From positions 62,001-126,000 of the forward strand of contig CAILLK010000085.1 in the NCBI GenBank assembly GCA_903835005.1: 64,000 nt of DNA. The letters run 5' to 3'. The notes under the pieces are model-generated. The model had not been told where the DNA came from, did no database searches, and was given only the letters and a program-made list of their open reading frames with translations. The position numbers and the translations under genes were made by a program. This DNA comes from an uncultured Bacteroidota bacterium (GTDB taxonomy: Bacteria; Bacteroidota; Bacteroidia; Chitinophagales; Chitinophagaceae). Of this stretch, positions 1-8,656 are shown piece by piece (position 1 is the stretch's first letter; each line of letters begins with the position of its first letter).

Positions 1-253
1 TAATTGGGCATAACACTCCCTTTTACCACCTGTATACTGTTTGCAGGGGCATTTAAAAATGAAGCCTGTATAAATGGCTGGTTTGTTTCGGGGCTCAGCT
101 TTGGCAATTGCCCGGGAAGCCCGAATCAGATTGTAGTAAGATTAACTGCCTGAACCAGAATAAGGTGGAGGAATATCGAAATGGGTGCGGCAATAACGTT
201 TCATTTTCTAGGTATTGATTTATTTTAAGAGTATGATTTCAAACGCACGGTTT
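1..253. other. No supported gene at left edge
   Basis: An open frame of about 49 codons runs to a stop near 153, but the triplet at 1-3 in the same frame is already a stop and there is no ATG, so it is neither a clear partial gene nor a convincing small gene. I see nothing else that can be supported here. Confidence 0.4.
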
Positions 254-787
254 TCATTTCAATTTAAAGGTTTGCATAATGCCGTCTACGTAAGCCAGGC
301 TTTGCAGCTCAGATTCCTTTTGATAGGTAAATGATATCTGGAGGTCTTTCTCTTTATTATGAATAAAATAGACCACATATGTATTAAGTCCATCTTTAAC
401 ATCTGCCAGGCTGAAATGAACTACTGCCGACTTGCCGGGATAATATTTTGACCGGGCACAACTGATCAGTTGCACCGATGAATCGCCAAAAGCACTTTGT
501 AGCTTCTGCTCCAGTTCCGGATTCGAGCAATCTATATATTCATTTACCGAATTGAACTTACTTACTCTGCCGGAGATAATAAGTACAACATCGGTGGCAG
601 TATCAAAATAGAGTTGCTCGTTTGCGCCATTATTTACAGAGTCAGCCACTTCATGCATAGTGTTGGGTATATCCATAATGTATTTATACGCCCTGCCATG
701 TATCTTTTTCCCGAAAGCCCAATTGCTTGCCAGTAGCGAGGTTGTCATAAATAAGGAAATGATGAGTATTCTTAGTCTGTTGTTCAT
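254..787 (-). CDS. Secreted hypothetical protein, likely TetR target
   Basis: This is a 177-residue protein of unknown family. The first 25 residues form a typical Sec signal peptide (positive start, hydrophobic stretch, cleavage near SNWAFG), so the mature part is probably periplasmic or outer-membrane associated. The mature part has one possible disulfide pair (Cys in YIDCSN and LISCARS) and no recognisable catalytic motif. The intergenic region upstream holds two 14-bp TGAC-N6-GTCA sites, which also occur at the start of the neighbouring tetR gene, so I infer that this gene is the regulator's target. Function unknown. Confidence 0.7.
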   Translation of the reverse strand: MNNRLRILIISLFMTTSLLASNWAFGKKIHGRAYKYIMDIPNTMHEVADSVNNGANEQLYFDTATDVVLIISGRVSKFNSVNEYIDCSNPELEQKLQSAFGDSSVQLISCARSKYYPGKSAVVHFSLADVKDGLNTYVVYFIHNKEKDLQISFTYQKESELQSLAYVDGIMQTFKLK

Positions 788-942
788 AAAATTTATTTAA
801 ACTTGTTTGCTTAATTTCCGTTTCAACTTTGAGAAGGTGACGGAATAAACCGGTAATCTGTTATTATCCTTCCGTTTTTCTTTTTTCACTACCCATCAAT
901 CCTGGCAACCGCTTTTAATTAACTTGTGGCAATTTTTATGTC

Positions 943-956
943 TGACAATTTTGTCA
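943..956. promoter_or_regulatory. Putative TetR operator site 1
   Basis: TGACAATTTTGTCA has inverted arms TGACAA/TTGTCA and is preceded by GTC. It matches the other two sites near tetR (consensus GTCTGACwTTwwTGTCAA). It lies in the 349-bp gap upstream of the secreted protein gene and touches a poor -7-like sequence on the minus strand. Confidence 0.55.
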
Positions 957-1104
957 AATTAAAGGGCAAAAAAAAAATCAGAGGTTAAAAGTTATATGCA
1001 CTATCTCAAGCATTGCATGCATTACCCGGCTAAAGTGCCGTATTAATACTTCTCTTTTGCTGATCACTGTTTTAAATTTCATTTAAATGTTACATTTTTT
1101 AGTC

Positions 1105-1118
1105 TGACTTTTTTGTCA
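1105..1118. promoter_or_regulatory. Putative TetR operator site 2
   Basis: TGACTTTTTTGTCA is preceded by GTC like the other two sites. It overlaps a further inverted repeat (TTGTCAAA-TT-TTTGACAA at 1113-1130), so two dimers could bind side by side. It sits just downstream of the tetR stop codon, on the side facing the secreted protein gene. Confidence 0.5.
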
Positions 1119-1136
1119 AATTTTTGACAAAAAAAA

Positions 1137-1748
1137 TTATTGCTTGAATATCTTCTCAATTAATTCGAGAATATACGCTTTACGTTGAAGCATTAATATT
1201 TCATACTTCGCATCATTGATGTCAAACATATTCTGAATCATTGATTTCGCAGCAAATGGGTGCGCGCAGAGAGAAACAATGGTAATCATAATCTGTATGG
1301 GATCTCCTTTAATCTCTCCATTTTCAACAGCCTTTTCTATATAGTGCAAAAATCCACGTCGCACACCTTGCATATTTTCCCCGCAGACAATCTTGCGCAT
1401 CCGCTCCGGATTCTGGTTAAATTCATTGATGATGAACAGGTCAATTCCCGGATCCTTTATGGCTATATCATAAAAATCTGCAGCAAACATCTTCATCATT
1501 TCTACTACGGGTGCATCACTCTGCGCAAATCCGTTTACCCTTTTATGTATTTCTGTGAATGCCTCTGTGAATACTACATCAAATAACTTATCTTTATTGC
1601 GGAAATAATAATGCAATGCGGTCCTGCATATTCCTGCACAATCTGCTATTTCCTGCAGGCGGGTACCTGCAAGGCCATTTTTTAAAAAGACACTTTTCGC
1701 CGCGGCTTTAATTAAGGTTTCCGTATCACTGTTTGCTATCTCTTCCAT
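1137..1748 (-). CDS. TetR/AcrR-family transcriptional regulator
   Basis: This is a 203-residue TetR-type repressor. The N-terminal helix-turn-helix is clear (GLAGTRLQEIADCAGICRTA, then LHYYFRNKDKLFD), followed by a divergent ligand-binding domain. The ORF track starts at a GTG at 1772, but that codon overlaps the G of a perfect -7 element (TACTTTTG on the minus strand). A transcript from that promoter would begin after the GTG, so I prefer the ATG at 1748 (MEEIANS). A perfect palindrome lies at the expected transcription start, pointing to autorepression. No efflux genes adjoin it; the likely target is the secreted protein gene downstream. Confidence 0.88.
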   Translation of the reverse strand: MEEIANSDTETLIKAAAKSVFLKNGLAGTRLQEIADCAGICRTALHYYFRNKDKLFDVVFTEAFTEIHKRVNGFAQSDAPVVEMMKMFAADFYDIAIKDPGIDLFIINEFNQNPERMRKIVCGENMQGVRRGFLHYIEKAVENGEIKGDPIQIMITIVSLCAHPFAAKSMIQNMFDINDAKYEILMLQRKAYILELIEKIFKQ

Positions 1749-1753
1749 TTCCT

Positions 1754-1767
1754 TGACATTAATGTCA
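1754..1767. promoter_or_regulatory. Putative TetR autoregulatory operator (site 3)
   Basis: TGACATTAATGTCA is a perfect 14-bp palindrome placed at about +1 of the tetR promoter and just before the ATG at 1748. On the minus strand it reads GTCTGACATTAATGTCAA, the same 18-bp pattern as sites 1 and 2. Confidence 0.6.
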
Positions 1768-1771
1768 GACA

Positions 1772-1779
1772 CAAAAGTA
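1772..1779 (-). promoter_or_regulatory. -7 promoter element of tetR
   Basis: TACTTTTG on the minus strand matches the Bacteroidota consensus TAnnTTTG. Its last base is the first base of the upstream GTG candidate start, which argues against using that start. Confidence 0.5.
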
Positions 1780-1812
1780 TAACTTTTTCTGAGCCTGCAA
1801 AAATTTTTTATA

Positions 1813-1830
1813 AGAAACTAAATAGTTTCT
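1813..1830. repeat. 8-bp inverted repeat upstream of tetR
   Basis: AGAAACTA-AA-TAGTTTCT is a perfect inverted repeat about 55 bp upstream of the inferred tetR transcription start. It is unlike the TGAC/GTCA sites, so it may be an operator for another regulator. Confidence 0.35.
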
Positions 1831-1946
1831 TCTGATCGAACGATGTGCATTCTATATATTCCATGAGCTAAGTAGCATAAACAGTTTTGAATTACCCGTT
1901 TGAACTAATGGCGTGGTGCATTTTTCTCTGATAAAACCTTCTGCCA

Positions 1947-3992
1947 TCAGTTCTGCACCTTATTCTTCCTATTATTATAAAGCATGTACCGCGAAGTCTC
2001 GTAAAAATCCTCAGTAATTGTTTTCAAAGCCTGCCTCAGGCTGTCTGTGCTCCTGCCAGTCGGCATTTTGTTATTGTTTATTACGGACATTAGTTGCTCT
2101 TTACCCGATCCTGCCTGTATGGTATAAAAATAATCCCCTTTCACTACTCCTGTCTGGTGCAGGTCGTGGTCAATCATAAACGATACATTGCTTGTTGTAT
2201 CGCTGATATGAAAGAGATCCCTGCCCATGGCTGTATTCCGGTATTTCTTTTTCAGAATGCCGGCTACAGTTGGCAATATATCCACCTGCGAGCAGTTGGC
2301 TGTGTGGCGTGCGGGAGACAGTATACCCGGAGCATAAAACAAAAGCGGCACATGAAAACACGTTAGTCCGTTATCGGTCCAGGCCCTTGGGAACATGGCT
2401 GCTGCATCGCCCCTGATGCCGTGGTCTCCGACAAAAACAAACACTGTGTTCTTATAATAGTCCTCGTGCCTTGCTGCCTCTATAAATTTCTTAAAACAAA
2501 AATCAGTATACCGGAAAGCATTCAGCTCTGCATTACTTTGGAATCCGTATTTATGCAGCGTATCAACCGGATACTGAACAACCGTGAACTCTTTCTTATC
2601 TTCTTCAGGTATGGTATACGGCCGGTGATTATCCGATGTTTGTATCACAGCAAAGAATGGCTTGCGGGCTGCTTGAAGCTTTTTGTTGGCCTGCAGAAAA
2701 AGATTCTTATCACTTATGCCCCACACATCCACCTTAGGGGCGTCATAGTTGTCCTGCTCATACAGGTGCAGTCCGCCAATGTTATTGACCAGCAGTGCCC
2801 GCATATTGGCCCAGCTTGTACTGCCCCCTATAAAATAGTATTTTTCATACCCGGTCATATCATTGATAAGGGTATGCTGATCAGCCAGTGCCGGGTTCCG
2901 GCTTGCCGTCTTATTCAACTCTACATCCGGAATGCTGGTAATCGTGGCCCATACGCCGCGGGCAGTACCAAAATGCGGTGTATAACAATGATTGAAGAAA
3001 ACACCCTCATTGCAAAGTTGGCTGAAGAAAGGCGTCGTATTCAAAGGGTTTCCCCACATAGAGCTCTTATAGGCGCTGAAACTTTCGCATATCACCAGCA
3101 CAACATTGTAGTTCGGAGTACTGCTGTCAGACGCAACATAAGAACGGCCAAAATCAAGCTTAGTGATTTCGGGATTTTTTACCCCTAAATAGGTTGCCAT
3201 GCGTGCATACCCGTCTGTAACCTTTTTCTTGTCGTATGTATCCTTCGTGAAGCCAAGCGAACTGACAAAGCTTTGTACCGGGTTAAGCGCAAGCTGCGAT
3301 AAATGATCATCTCCCAAAGCAAATGCATCACTCCATCTTAACGGATATTGGCCCAGGTGCCCGTATATGCCCAACCCGTATAATAAAAACAGGGCAACAC
3401 CCCATATCCAGCTGTTCTTTACAGTAACTTTTTCCGCATTTTGCGATGCGATCTGTTTGTAGCTCTTATTTATAAGCAGGATAGCAAAAAAGGACATTGT
3501 AAGTAGTAGCAGCGTTATTTTTATTACAGGGTATGTTTGCACCACCATTTTTAAAGATATGCCCGCATCATGCAAAAAATTAAGTGCGCTTGCATTCAGC
3601 CTTTGGTGCAGGTAGTCGTAGTGTATAAAATCTGCTACATAAATAAACAGCAGCAATACTGTAAAAATGGATAAAAGTGTCAGCCAGAGTATTTTTCCAA
3701 AACTCCTTTTAAAAGGATTCAGTGGCTTTAAGGATGCAAACAGCAACAGCGATATTGCAACAATACCTGCCTCGCGCAGATCATACCGGATACCCAGAAC
3801 CAAAGCGTTTACTGTCCCCCGCATGGTTTGACCCGTAATCCTGAAAGCGAAAAAAACAACCAATCGGTCTAAGGTCATTATTGCCAGCAGCATAAGGGAA
3901 ATGATTATCAGCCAGCGAATATTTTTGGGTGCGCTCTTAAACAATCCGGATACTTTATTAATTAGAAAATTATTAGAAATAAATTTGGCCAT
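1947..3992 (-). CDS. LTA synthase-like membrane sulfatase (phosphoglycerol transferase family)
   Basis: This 681-residue protein belongs to the LtaS/MdoB-like branch of the alkaline phosphatase superfamily. The N-terminal ~200 residues contain about five membrane helices. The sulfatase-fold domain starts near NVVLVICESFSAY and contains a FGTARGVW segment whose Thr fits the catalytic nucleophile of LtaS enzymes, and a FVFVGDHGIRG segment with metal-binding Asp and His. The catalytic domain should face the periplasm. In Gram-negative Bacteroidota these proteins are thought to transfer phosphoglycerol- or phosphoethanolamine-type groups to envelope glycans; the substrate here is unknown. It stands alone between tetR and a 450-bp gene-free stretch. 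Confidence 0.88.
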   Translation of the reverse strand: MAKFISNNFLINKVSGLFKSAPKNIRWLIIISLMLLAIMTLDRLVVFFAFRITGQTMRGTVNALVLGIRYDLREAGIVAISLLLFASLKPLNPFKRSFGKILWLTLLSIFTVLLLFIYVADFIHYDYLHQRLNASALNFLHDAGISLKMVVQTYPVIKITLLLLTMSFFAILLINKSYKQIASQNAEKVTVKNSWIWGVALFLLYGLGIYGHLGQYPLRWSDAFALGDDHLSQLALNPVQSFVSSLGFTKDTYDKKKVTDGYARMATYLGVKNPEITKLDFGRSYVASDSSTPNYNVVLVICESFSAYKSSMWGNPLNTTPFFSQLCNEGVFFNHCYTPHFGTARGVWATITSIPDVELNKTASRNPALADQHTLINDMTGYEKYYFIGGSTSWANMRALLVNNIGGLHLYEQDNYDAPKVDVWGISDKNLFLQANKKLQAARKPFFAVIQTSDNHRPYTIPEEDKKEFTVVQYPVDTLHKYGFQSNAELNAFRYTDFCFKKFIEAARHEDYYKNTVFVFVGDHGIRGDAAAMFPRAWTDNGLTCFHVPLLFYAPGILSPARHTANCSQVDILPTVAGILKKKYRNTAMGRDLFHISDTTSNVSFMIDHDLHQTGVVKGDYFYTIQAGSGKEQLMSVINNNKMPTGRSTDSLRQALKTITEDFYETSRYMLYNNRKNKVQN

Positions 3993-4441
3993 TTCTGATA
4001 TTAAAATGATTTTTCTTAGAGTTAGAGTTCTATATAAATTTATATTTTATAATAACATTAATGCAAAGAAATGAAAAAATAGTTTATCTCTCAATGCCCC
4101 CATTTTTTTAAATGAACCAGATCAATCAGAATACGTTTCAGCTGATGTTCTTTCTATTTAATTATCCACTTTACCAAGACGATTAAATTCAAGAATAAAA
4201 GGCATTAATATCTCATCAACGTTTTTACTATACTCTGCTCACCAAATACTATTTTTTTATCAGGTATTTGACATTTATGTTTAACACAAAAGTAGATTTT
4301 TTTTTGAAGCCGGGGAAAATAAAAAATAGTTGCTTATACAAAATGGAACCCGTAGAAACTTATATTTCAGGCATTGACCGGAATAATGACTATTGTTCCC
4401 AAATATTTCTTCTGCCATTTAGAAAAATCATCCCAATCACT
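3993..4441. other. AT-rich gene-free region with a minus-strand promoter-like site
   Basis: No credible gene lies here. On the minus strand TACTTTTG (4287-4294) matches the -7 consensus and could drive the sulfatase gene through a leader of about 290 nt. I see no other organised structure. Confidence 0.35.
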
Positions 4442-4449
4442 TACATTTG
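4442..4449 (+). promoter_or_regulatory. -7 promoter element for the small membrane protein and hldD
   Basis: TACATTTG is a perfect TAnnTTTG match 24 bp before the ATG at 4474. No promoter-like site was seen in the 38 bp between the two genes, so they are likely co-transcribed. Confidence 0.55.
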
Positions 4450-4473
4450 CAGGGCTTTTTAAAATTTCAATAC

Positions 4474-4752
4474 ATGTCTCACGATACACAGCACGAACAA
4501 TCAACCGAGAACAAAACAATAGTATCTTTCAAAAACTCTTTCTGGCTGGTAATTATACTGGTCTTCCTGTTTATCGGCGCCCTCAACTTTGTTCAGGCCG
4601 AAAGCCATGGTGAAGAAGGCAAAGCAGAACCAAAAGAGAAAATGGAAATGAATGGCATGAAGGAGCCTGCCTCTGAGAAAAACGAAGCCAAAGCCGATCA
4701 GCCCAAAGCCGACGAAACAAAACCTGCTTCATCCGAAGCGGCTGGTAAATAA
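4474..4752 (+). CDS. Small single-pass membrane protein with charged Lys/Glu-rich tail
   Basis: About 92 residues from the ATG at 4474 (MSHDTQHEQ). I chose this start over the longer track start because it follows the promoter at a sensible distance. A single hydrophobic helix (FWLVIILVFLFIGALNFV) is followed by a tail of about 50 residues made almost only of K, E, A, P and D. I recognise no domain. It sits 38 bp upstream of the heptose epimerase gene, so an envelope role is plausible but unproven. Confidence 0.65.
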   Translation: MSHDTQHEQSTENKTIVSFKNSFWLVIILVFLFIGALNFVQAESHGEEGKAEPKEKMEMNGMKEPASEKNEAKADQPKADETKPASSEAAGK

Positions 4753-4790
4753 TCAGGCTCCGGAAGCCTAGAATAAATCCGGTTCAGGAA

Positions 4791-5771
4791 ATGCAAAAAA
4801 ATGATGTAATAGTTGTTACAGGTGCTGCCGGTTTCATAGGTAGCTACCTTACTGGTTATCTCAACCATCTGGGCTTTGAGCAATTGATTTTGGTGGATGA
4901 TTTTTCAAGCGAAAAAAAATCAGCCAATCTAGCTGGTAAAAAGTACATCCATAAAATTCAACGTGAGCAGTTTTTTGAATGGCACAACAGCCACCCGGGC
5001 ACTATTAACTGCATATTCCACCTGGGCGCCCGCACCGACACTACCGAAATGGATTATGAGGTGCATAAAAAGCTTAACCTCGATTATTCAAAACTTATCT
5101 GGGAACTCTGCACAAGTAATAATATCCCGCTGGTTTATGCCTCTTCTGCTGCCACTTATGGCAATGGTGAACTGGGTTATACCGATAGCCATGAAATAGT
5201 TTCCGGTCTGCACCCCCTCAACCCATACGGAATCTCTAAAAATGAATTCGATATCTGGGCGCTGCAGCAAAAAAACACTCCTCCCTTCTGGGCCGGACTT
5301 AAATTCTTCAATGTTTTTGGCCCTAATGAATACCACAAAGGCCGTATGGCATCTGTCATATTCCATGCATTCAACCAGATCAGAGAAAACGGACAGGTTA
5401 AATTGTTCCGCTCACATAATCCCAACTATACCGACGGAGGCCAGCTGCGCGACTTTATTTATGTAAAAGATGTGGTTCAGGTTTGCGTGTGGCTTATGGA
5501 ACATCAGCCGGCAAGCGGACTATACAACACTGGTACCGGCATAGCCCGTACCTTCCGCGATCTGGTGAAAGCCATATTTACAACCCTCCGGCTTCCCGAA
5601 CATATCAACTACATAGACACCCCGATAGATATCCGCGACAAATACCAGTACTTCACCGAAGCCGATATGACCAAACTACACAAAGCCGGTTATACTCAGC
5701 CCTTCTATTCTCTCGAAGACGGCGTAAAAGAATACGTGAATGAATATCTGGCCGAAGGCAGATATTATTAG
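4791..5771 (+). CDS. hldD: ADP-L-glycero-D-manno-heptose 6-epimerase
   Basis: This 326-residue short-chain dehydrogenase/epimerase catalyses the last step of ADP-L-glycero-D-manno-heptose synthesis for the LPS inner core. The N-terminal Rossmann motif GAAGFIGSYL binds the dinucleotide. The HLGARTDTTEMD segment is typical of HldD, and the catalytic YGISK (Tyr and Lys) follows SSAATYG. FNVFGPNEYHKGRMASV further supports HldD over other sugar epimerases. Length is close to the usual ~310-330 residues. It probably forms an operon with the small membrane protein upstream. Confidence 0.93.
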   Translation: MQKNDVIVVTGAAGFIGSYLTGYLNHLGFEQLILVDDFSSEKKSANLAGKKYIHKIQREQFFEWHNSHPGTINCIFHLGARTDTTEMDYEVHKKLNLDYSKLIWELCTSNNIPLVYASSAATYGNGELGYTDSHEIVSGLHPLNPYGISKNEFDIWALQQKNTPPFWAGLKFFNVFGPNEYHKGRMASVIFHAFNQIRENGQVKLFRSHNPNYTDGGQLRDFIYVKDVVQVCVWLMEHQPASGLYNTGTGIARTFRDLVKAIFTTLRLPEHINYIDTPIDIRDKYQYFTEADMTKLHKAGYTQPFYSLEDGVKEYVNEYLAEGRYY

Positions 5772-5924
5772 CCAATCCGGCCCTGAAGGGGTCTGGTACG
5801 TCTGCGTGCGGTGAAGCCCCTCGATAGATTTCGAAGCTCAAATGAGCCCTGTAAGGGAGAAATACCAGTCGTAATAAACTCAGATAATAAGGATCAGTTT
5901 ACCAGATCAAAATTTTCCGCCTTC

Positions 5925-6206
5925 TCACTTTACCACAATCTCCTCTACCACCCGCTCACCGAAATATTCATTGATGCGCACTATCAGTTGTTCCCTTCCA
6001 TAGAGCAGCTCCTGTTTCAGTGGCGCCACATCGGTATAAATGGTCAGTTTCTTATTGTAAAGGCTCAGGTCGCGCGTATATTTCGAGATAGTCTTATCCA
6101 CTATGGCCTCCCACTCCTCCTTAAGTCGCAGCTCGTGGATTTTCGGCTTCCAGTGGCTCTTTTCAAGTAGCTGGTTCAGCGCATCACCTATACTGTATTG
6201 TCCCAT
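5925..6206 (-). CDS. DUF721/DciA-like protein
   Basis: This 93-residue protein has the DUF721 (DciA-like) pattern: an N-terminal helix (SIGDALNQLLE), then WEAIVDKTISKYT, then a strand-rich part ending in a REQLIVRINEYFGE helix. DciA proteins in many bacteria help load the replicative helicase DnaB; short Bacteroidota members contain little more than the core domain, as here. It is encoded alone, convergent with hldD. Confidence 0.75.
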   Translation of the reverse strand: MGQYSIGDALNQLLEKSHWKPKIHELRLKEEWEAIVDKTISKYTRDLSLYNKKLTIYTDVAPLKQELLYGREQLIVRINEYFGERVVEEIVVK

Positions 6207-6497
6207 AGTTATGAACCAAGGTACACTTAATTTTGCATTTTTAAAACATCCTTTGATACAGTTTCAGTAAAATGGAAAAAATTGTTTTTCAGGCATTTTG
6301 CATTTATTGAAATGAGATGGCTGTGGCACAGTTCAAGTAAGGATAGTTATCGGACTTGCCTTACAAAAGTAAAAGCTTGCGGTTCAAAAACAAAAAACCT
6401 CGGTTTCATCATCCCGTCAAATCAGGGAGAGAGGATTTACCGAGGACTGCAATGCAAATATAGAAATAACCTTTAGATTTACAAGCAAATTTCTATA

Positions 6498-7133
6498 ATG
6501 GATAAAGCAAGGTTAGAGAAATTATTCTCTGAAGAACGTTTAAAGCCCTATTATCTCAGGCTGGAAGACTATAAGGAAGCTATAAAATTATACAAAGCAA
6601 ATATTCAACTTTCTGAAGCTTTTTATACTTCTCTTTCCGTTCTTGAAATAACCTTAAGAAATGCTATTCATCAATCATGCAAAAGGTATTTCAATGATGA
6701 TTATTGGTTTAGAAATAAACTGCCAAAAGACTTGGTATCACAGGTTACTGATACCGAAAATAAAATACATCTTGGCCATAAAATACCAACTTCCGACCGG
6801 ATTGTAAGCGAATTGACTTTTGGTTTTTGGACAACATTGTTTAACAGAAAATACGCCTCTTTGTTATGGAAGCCTTTACATCAGATTTTTATTCACACAC
6901 CTCACCCGCTAAGGCAAAGGGCAGAGATTTCACCTCGGCTAAATACAATCAGAGCATTTCGAAACAGAGTGTATCATTATGAACCGGTAAGCTGGAGTTT
7001 CGCAATGCTGCAAAACCAGCACGAAATAATTATTGAGATACTCAACTGGTTAGATTCGGATATTGCAACATGGATTTCTGATATAGATCGTCTGCCTGGA
7101 CTGCTAAAAGAATATTCGAAAAAACAGCTTTAA
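6498..7133 (+). CDS. Abi-family (AbiD/F-like) HEPN protein
   Basis: This 211-residue protein resembles the Abi_2 (AbiD/AbiF) family. It shows LSVLEITLRNAIHQ in the first half and a HEPN-type motif RNRVYHYEP near residue 160, in which R-x4-H fits the catalytic pattern of HEPN ribonucleases. Abi-family HEPN proteins act in abortive infection by cutting RNA. A -7-like TAGATTTA precedes the start. No partner antitoxin is visible, so it may be self-regulated or solitary. Flanking genes are housekeeping, so it looks like an isolated defence gene. Confidence 0.8.
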   Translation: MDKARLEKLFSEERLKPYYLRLEDYKEAIKLYKANIQLSEAFYTSLSVLEITLRNAIHQSCKRYFNDDYWFRNKLPKDLVSQVTDTENKIHLGHKIPTSDRIVSELTFGFWTTLFNRKYASLLWKPLHQIFIHTPHPLRQRAEISPRLNTIRAFRNRVYHYEPVSWSFAMLQNQHEIIIEILNWLDSDIATWISDIDRLPGLLKEYSKKQL

Positions 7134-7208
7134 CTACTTGTAGAATTGTCTTGGGTTAGTTGTAATCTCTCAATTACCGCACTTTCCTCCTAATTTTACC
7201 ATCATTTT

Positions 7209-8456
7209 ATGAAGCATTTTTTCCTCATCCTTTTCCTGGCATGGTCCCTTACTTCACCCGCACAAACCCTGTCCGGCTTCAACCCCGATTACCACTACCT
7301 TTCATCCGGCAACCTCGCCGCCGACAAGAATCTTTACCTCCTAACCGTTCTCGAACAGGATCCTGCCATATGCAGCTTGCTCCAAAACTGCCTGCCATTA
7401 AAACTTATTCAGGACCAGCATATCGCCTTTCGCCATCAGATACAGGATGCCGGCAACCGGTTTCCGGCAAACTTCAGCTCCCTCTGCTATACACAGGCCG
7501 ACTCCCTGAATATCAGCAACGCGCTTGCAGATTTATATACAACCAACCAGGCCATCTTCGACGATATGATTGGGAAACACCTGCGGCCATCTGGCTACTA
7601 TCAGCGTTTCACAAATGATGATAACAAAACACTCCTGCTTAAAGCATGGGGCGTAGTATGCGCTGGCTGCAACCATATTATCGACCACTATGGCGCACAA
7701 AACAAATCGAAACTCTATTCCACCCTCCCCGATAAACGCCGATACTACGACAGCGTACAAGCCTTGTTTCTGGCCCTCACTAATGAAGCTACCGACACCC
7801 TTTTTTGTACACTGACTTCATTCACAGCCCGGCGCCTGCTCACCATTAATGGCGCCGGCAATGCCGCCCGCCACGAGCCCTTGCAGGAGGGCATAAACAA
7901 GCCCGCATATAATAAGATACCCGTCACCTCCTGGAACAATTTCCCTTATTCCCTTATCCTCATTCTCGGTTCCGGCCCTGCTGATTCTGTTACCTCCCTG
8001 AGCCCAACCGGCCGGCAGCGTTGCGATACCGCCGTGCTCCGCTTCCAGGCAGGGCTGGCACCATTCATAGTTGTCTCTGGCGGTTATGTGCACCCCGAAG
8101 GCACAAAGTATTGCGAAGCCATCGAAATGAAAAAATACCTCATGGCGCAGTATAACATTCCGGAGGATGCCATTATCACTGAGCCTTTTGCCCGCCATAC
8201 CACTACCAACATCCGGAATACCAACCGCATTATCTATCATTACGCCATACCCGCCTATAAACCAGTTATGGTCATCTCCTCTCAATCCCACATCAGTTCC
8301 ATCACCGATACCACCCATAGCTTCGATACCCGCAACCTCCGCGAACTTGGCTACCTCCCCTACACCTCCATGGCCCGCCGAGCCCCATCCGAAGCTACCT
8401 ACCTCCCCAACATGGAATCCCTGCAAATGGACCCAAACGACCCTCTTGATCCTTAA
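7209..8456 (+). CDS. YdcF/ElyC-like (DUF218) secreted protein
   Basis: This 415-residue protein has a signal peptide (MKHFFLILFLAWSLTSPAQ). A C-terminal DUF218 domain begins at LILILGSGPADS and contains FIVVSGGY, EAIEMKKYLM, IITEPFARHTTTNIRN and VMVISSQSHIS, all typical of the YdcF/SanA/ElyC group. The N-terminal ~200 residues are not recognised. Family members affect envelope or peptidoglycan precursor metabolism, but the reaction is not settled. GC content is higher than in neighbouring accessory regions. Confidence 0.8.
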   Translation: MKHFFLILFLAWSLTSPAQTLSGFNPDYHYLSSGNLAADKNLYLLTVLEQDPAICSLLQNCLPLKLIQDQHIAFRHQIQDAGNRFPANFSSLCYTQADSLNISNALADLYTTNQAIFDDMIGKHLRPSGYYQRFTNDDNKTLLLKAWGVVCAGCNHIIDHYGAQNKSKLYSTLPDKRRYYDSVQALFLALTNEATDTLFCTLTSFTARRLLTINGAGNAARHEPLQEGINKPAYNKIPVTSWNNFPYSLILILGSGPADSVTSLSPTGRQRCDTAVLRFQAGLAPFIVVSGGYVHPEGTKYCEAIEMKKYLMAQYNIPEDAIITEPFARHTTTNIRNTNRIIYHYAIPAYKPVMVISSQSHISSITDTTHSFDTRNLRELGYLPYTSMARRAPSEATYLPNMESLQMDPNDPLDP

Positions 8457-8656
8457 CTATAAAGGAGAAATATCTTCGATATCCGAAAACCAGAAAAATA
8501 CCTCTAATCTCTGAAAATTGCGGCCTTAAAAAAGTCATTTGCACCTTGCGCCCTTGCGTGCCAATTTTTTAAGCCTTAAATTCCCCTCACTTGTTACTTT
8601 TTTATTAAACCACGCTCCACGTCCCAAAATCTTCATAACCTTGCATTTCAGATACC

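Noticed and set aside
1-153. C-terminal fragment of a gene crossing the left edge
   Set aside because: The same frame has a stop at bases 1-3 and there is no start codon, so it cannot be read as a gene end.
1749-1772. GTG start for tetR as given in the ORF track
   Set aside because: The GTG overlaps a perfect -7 element, so the transcript would begin downstream of it; the ATG at 1748 is preferred.
2421-3188. 255-codon ORF on the plus strand
   Set aside because: It is antisense to the LTA synthase-like gene, whose sulfatase motifs are intact.
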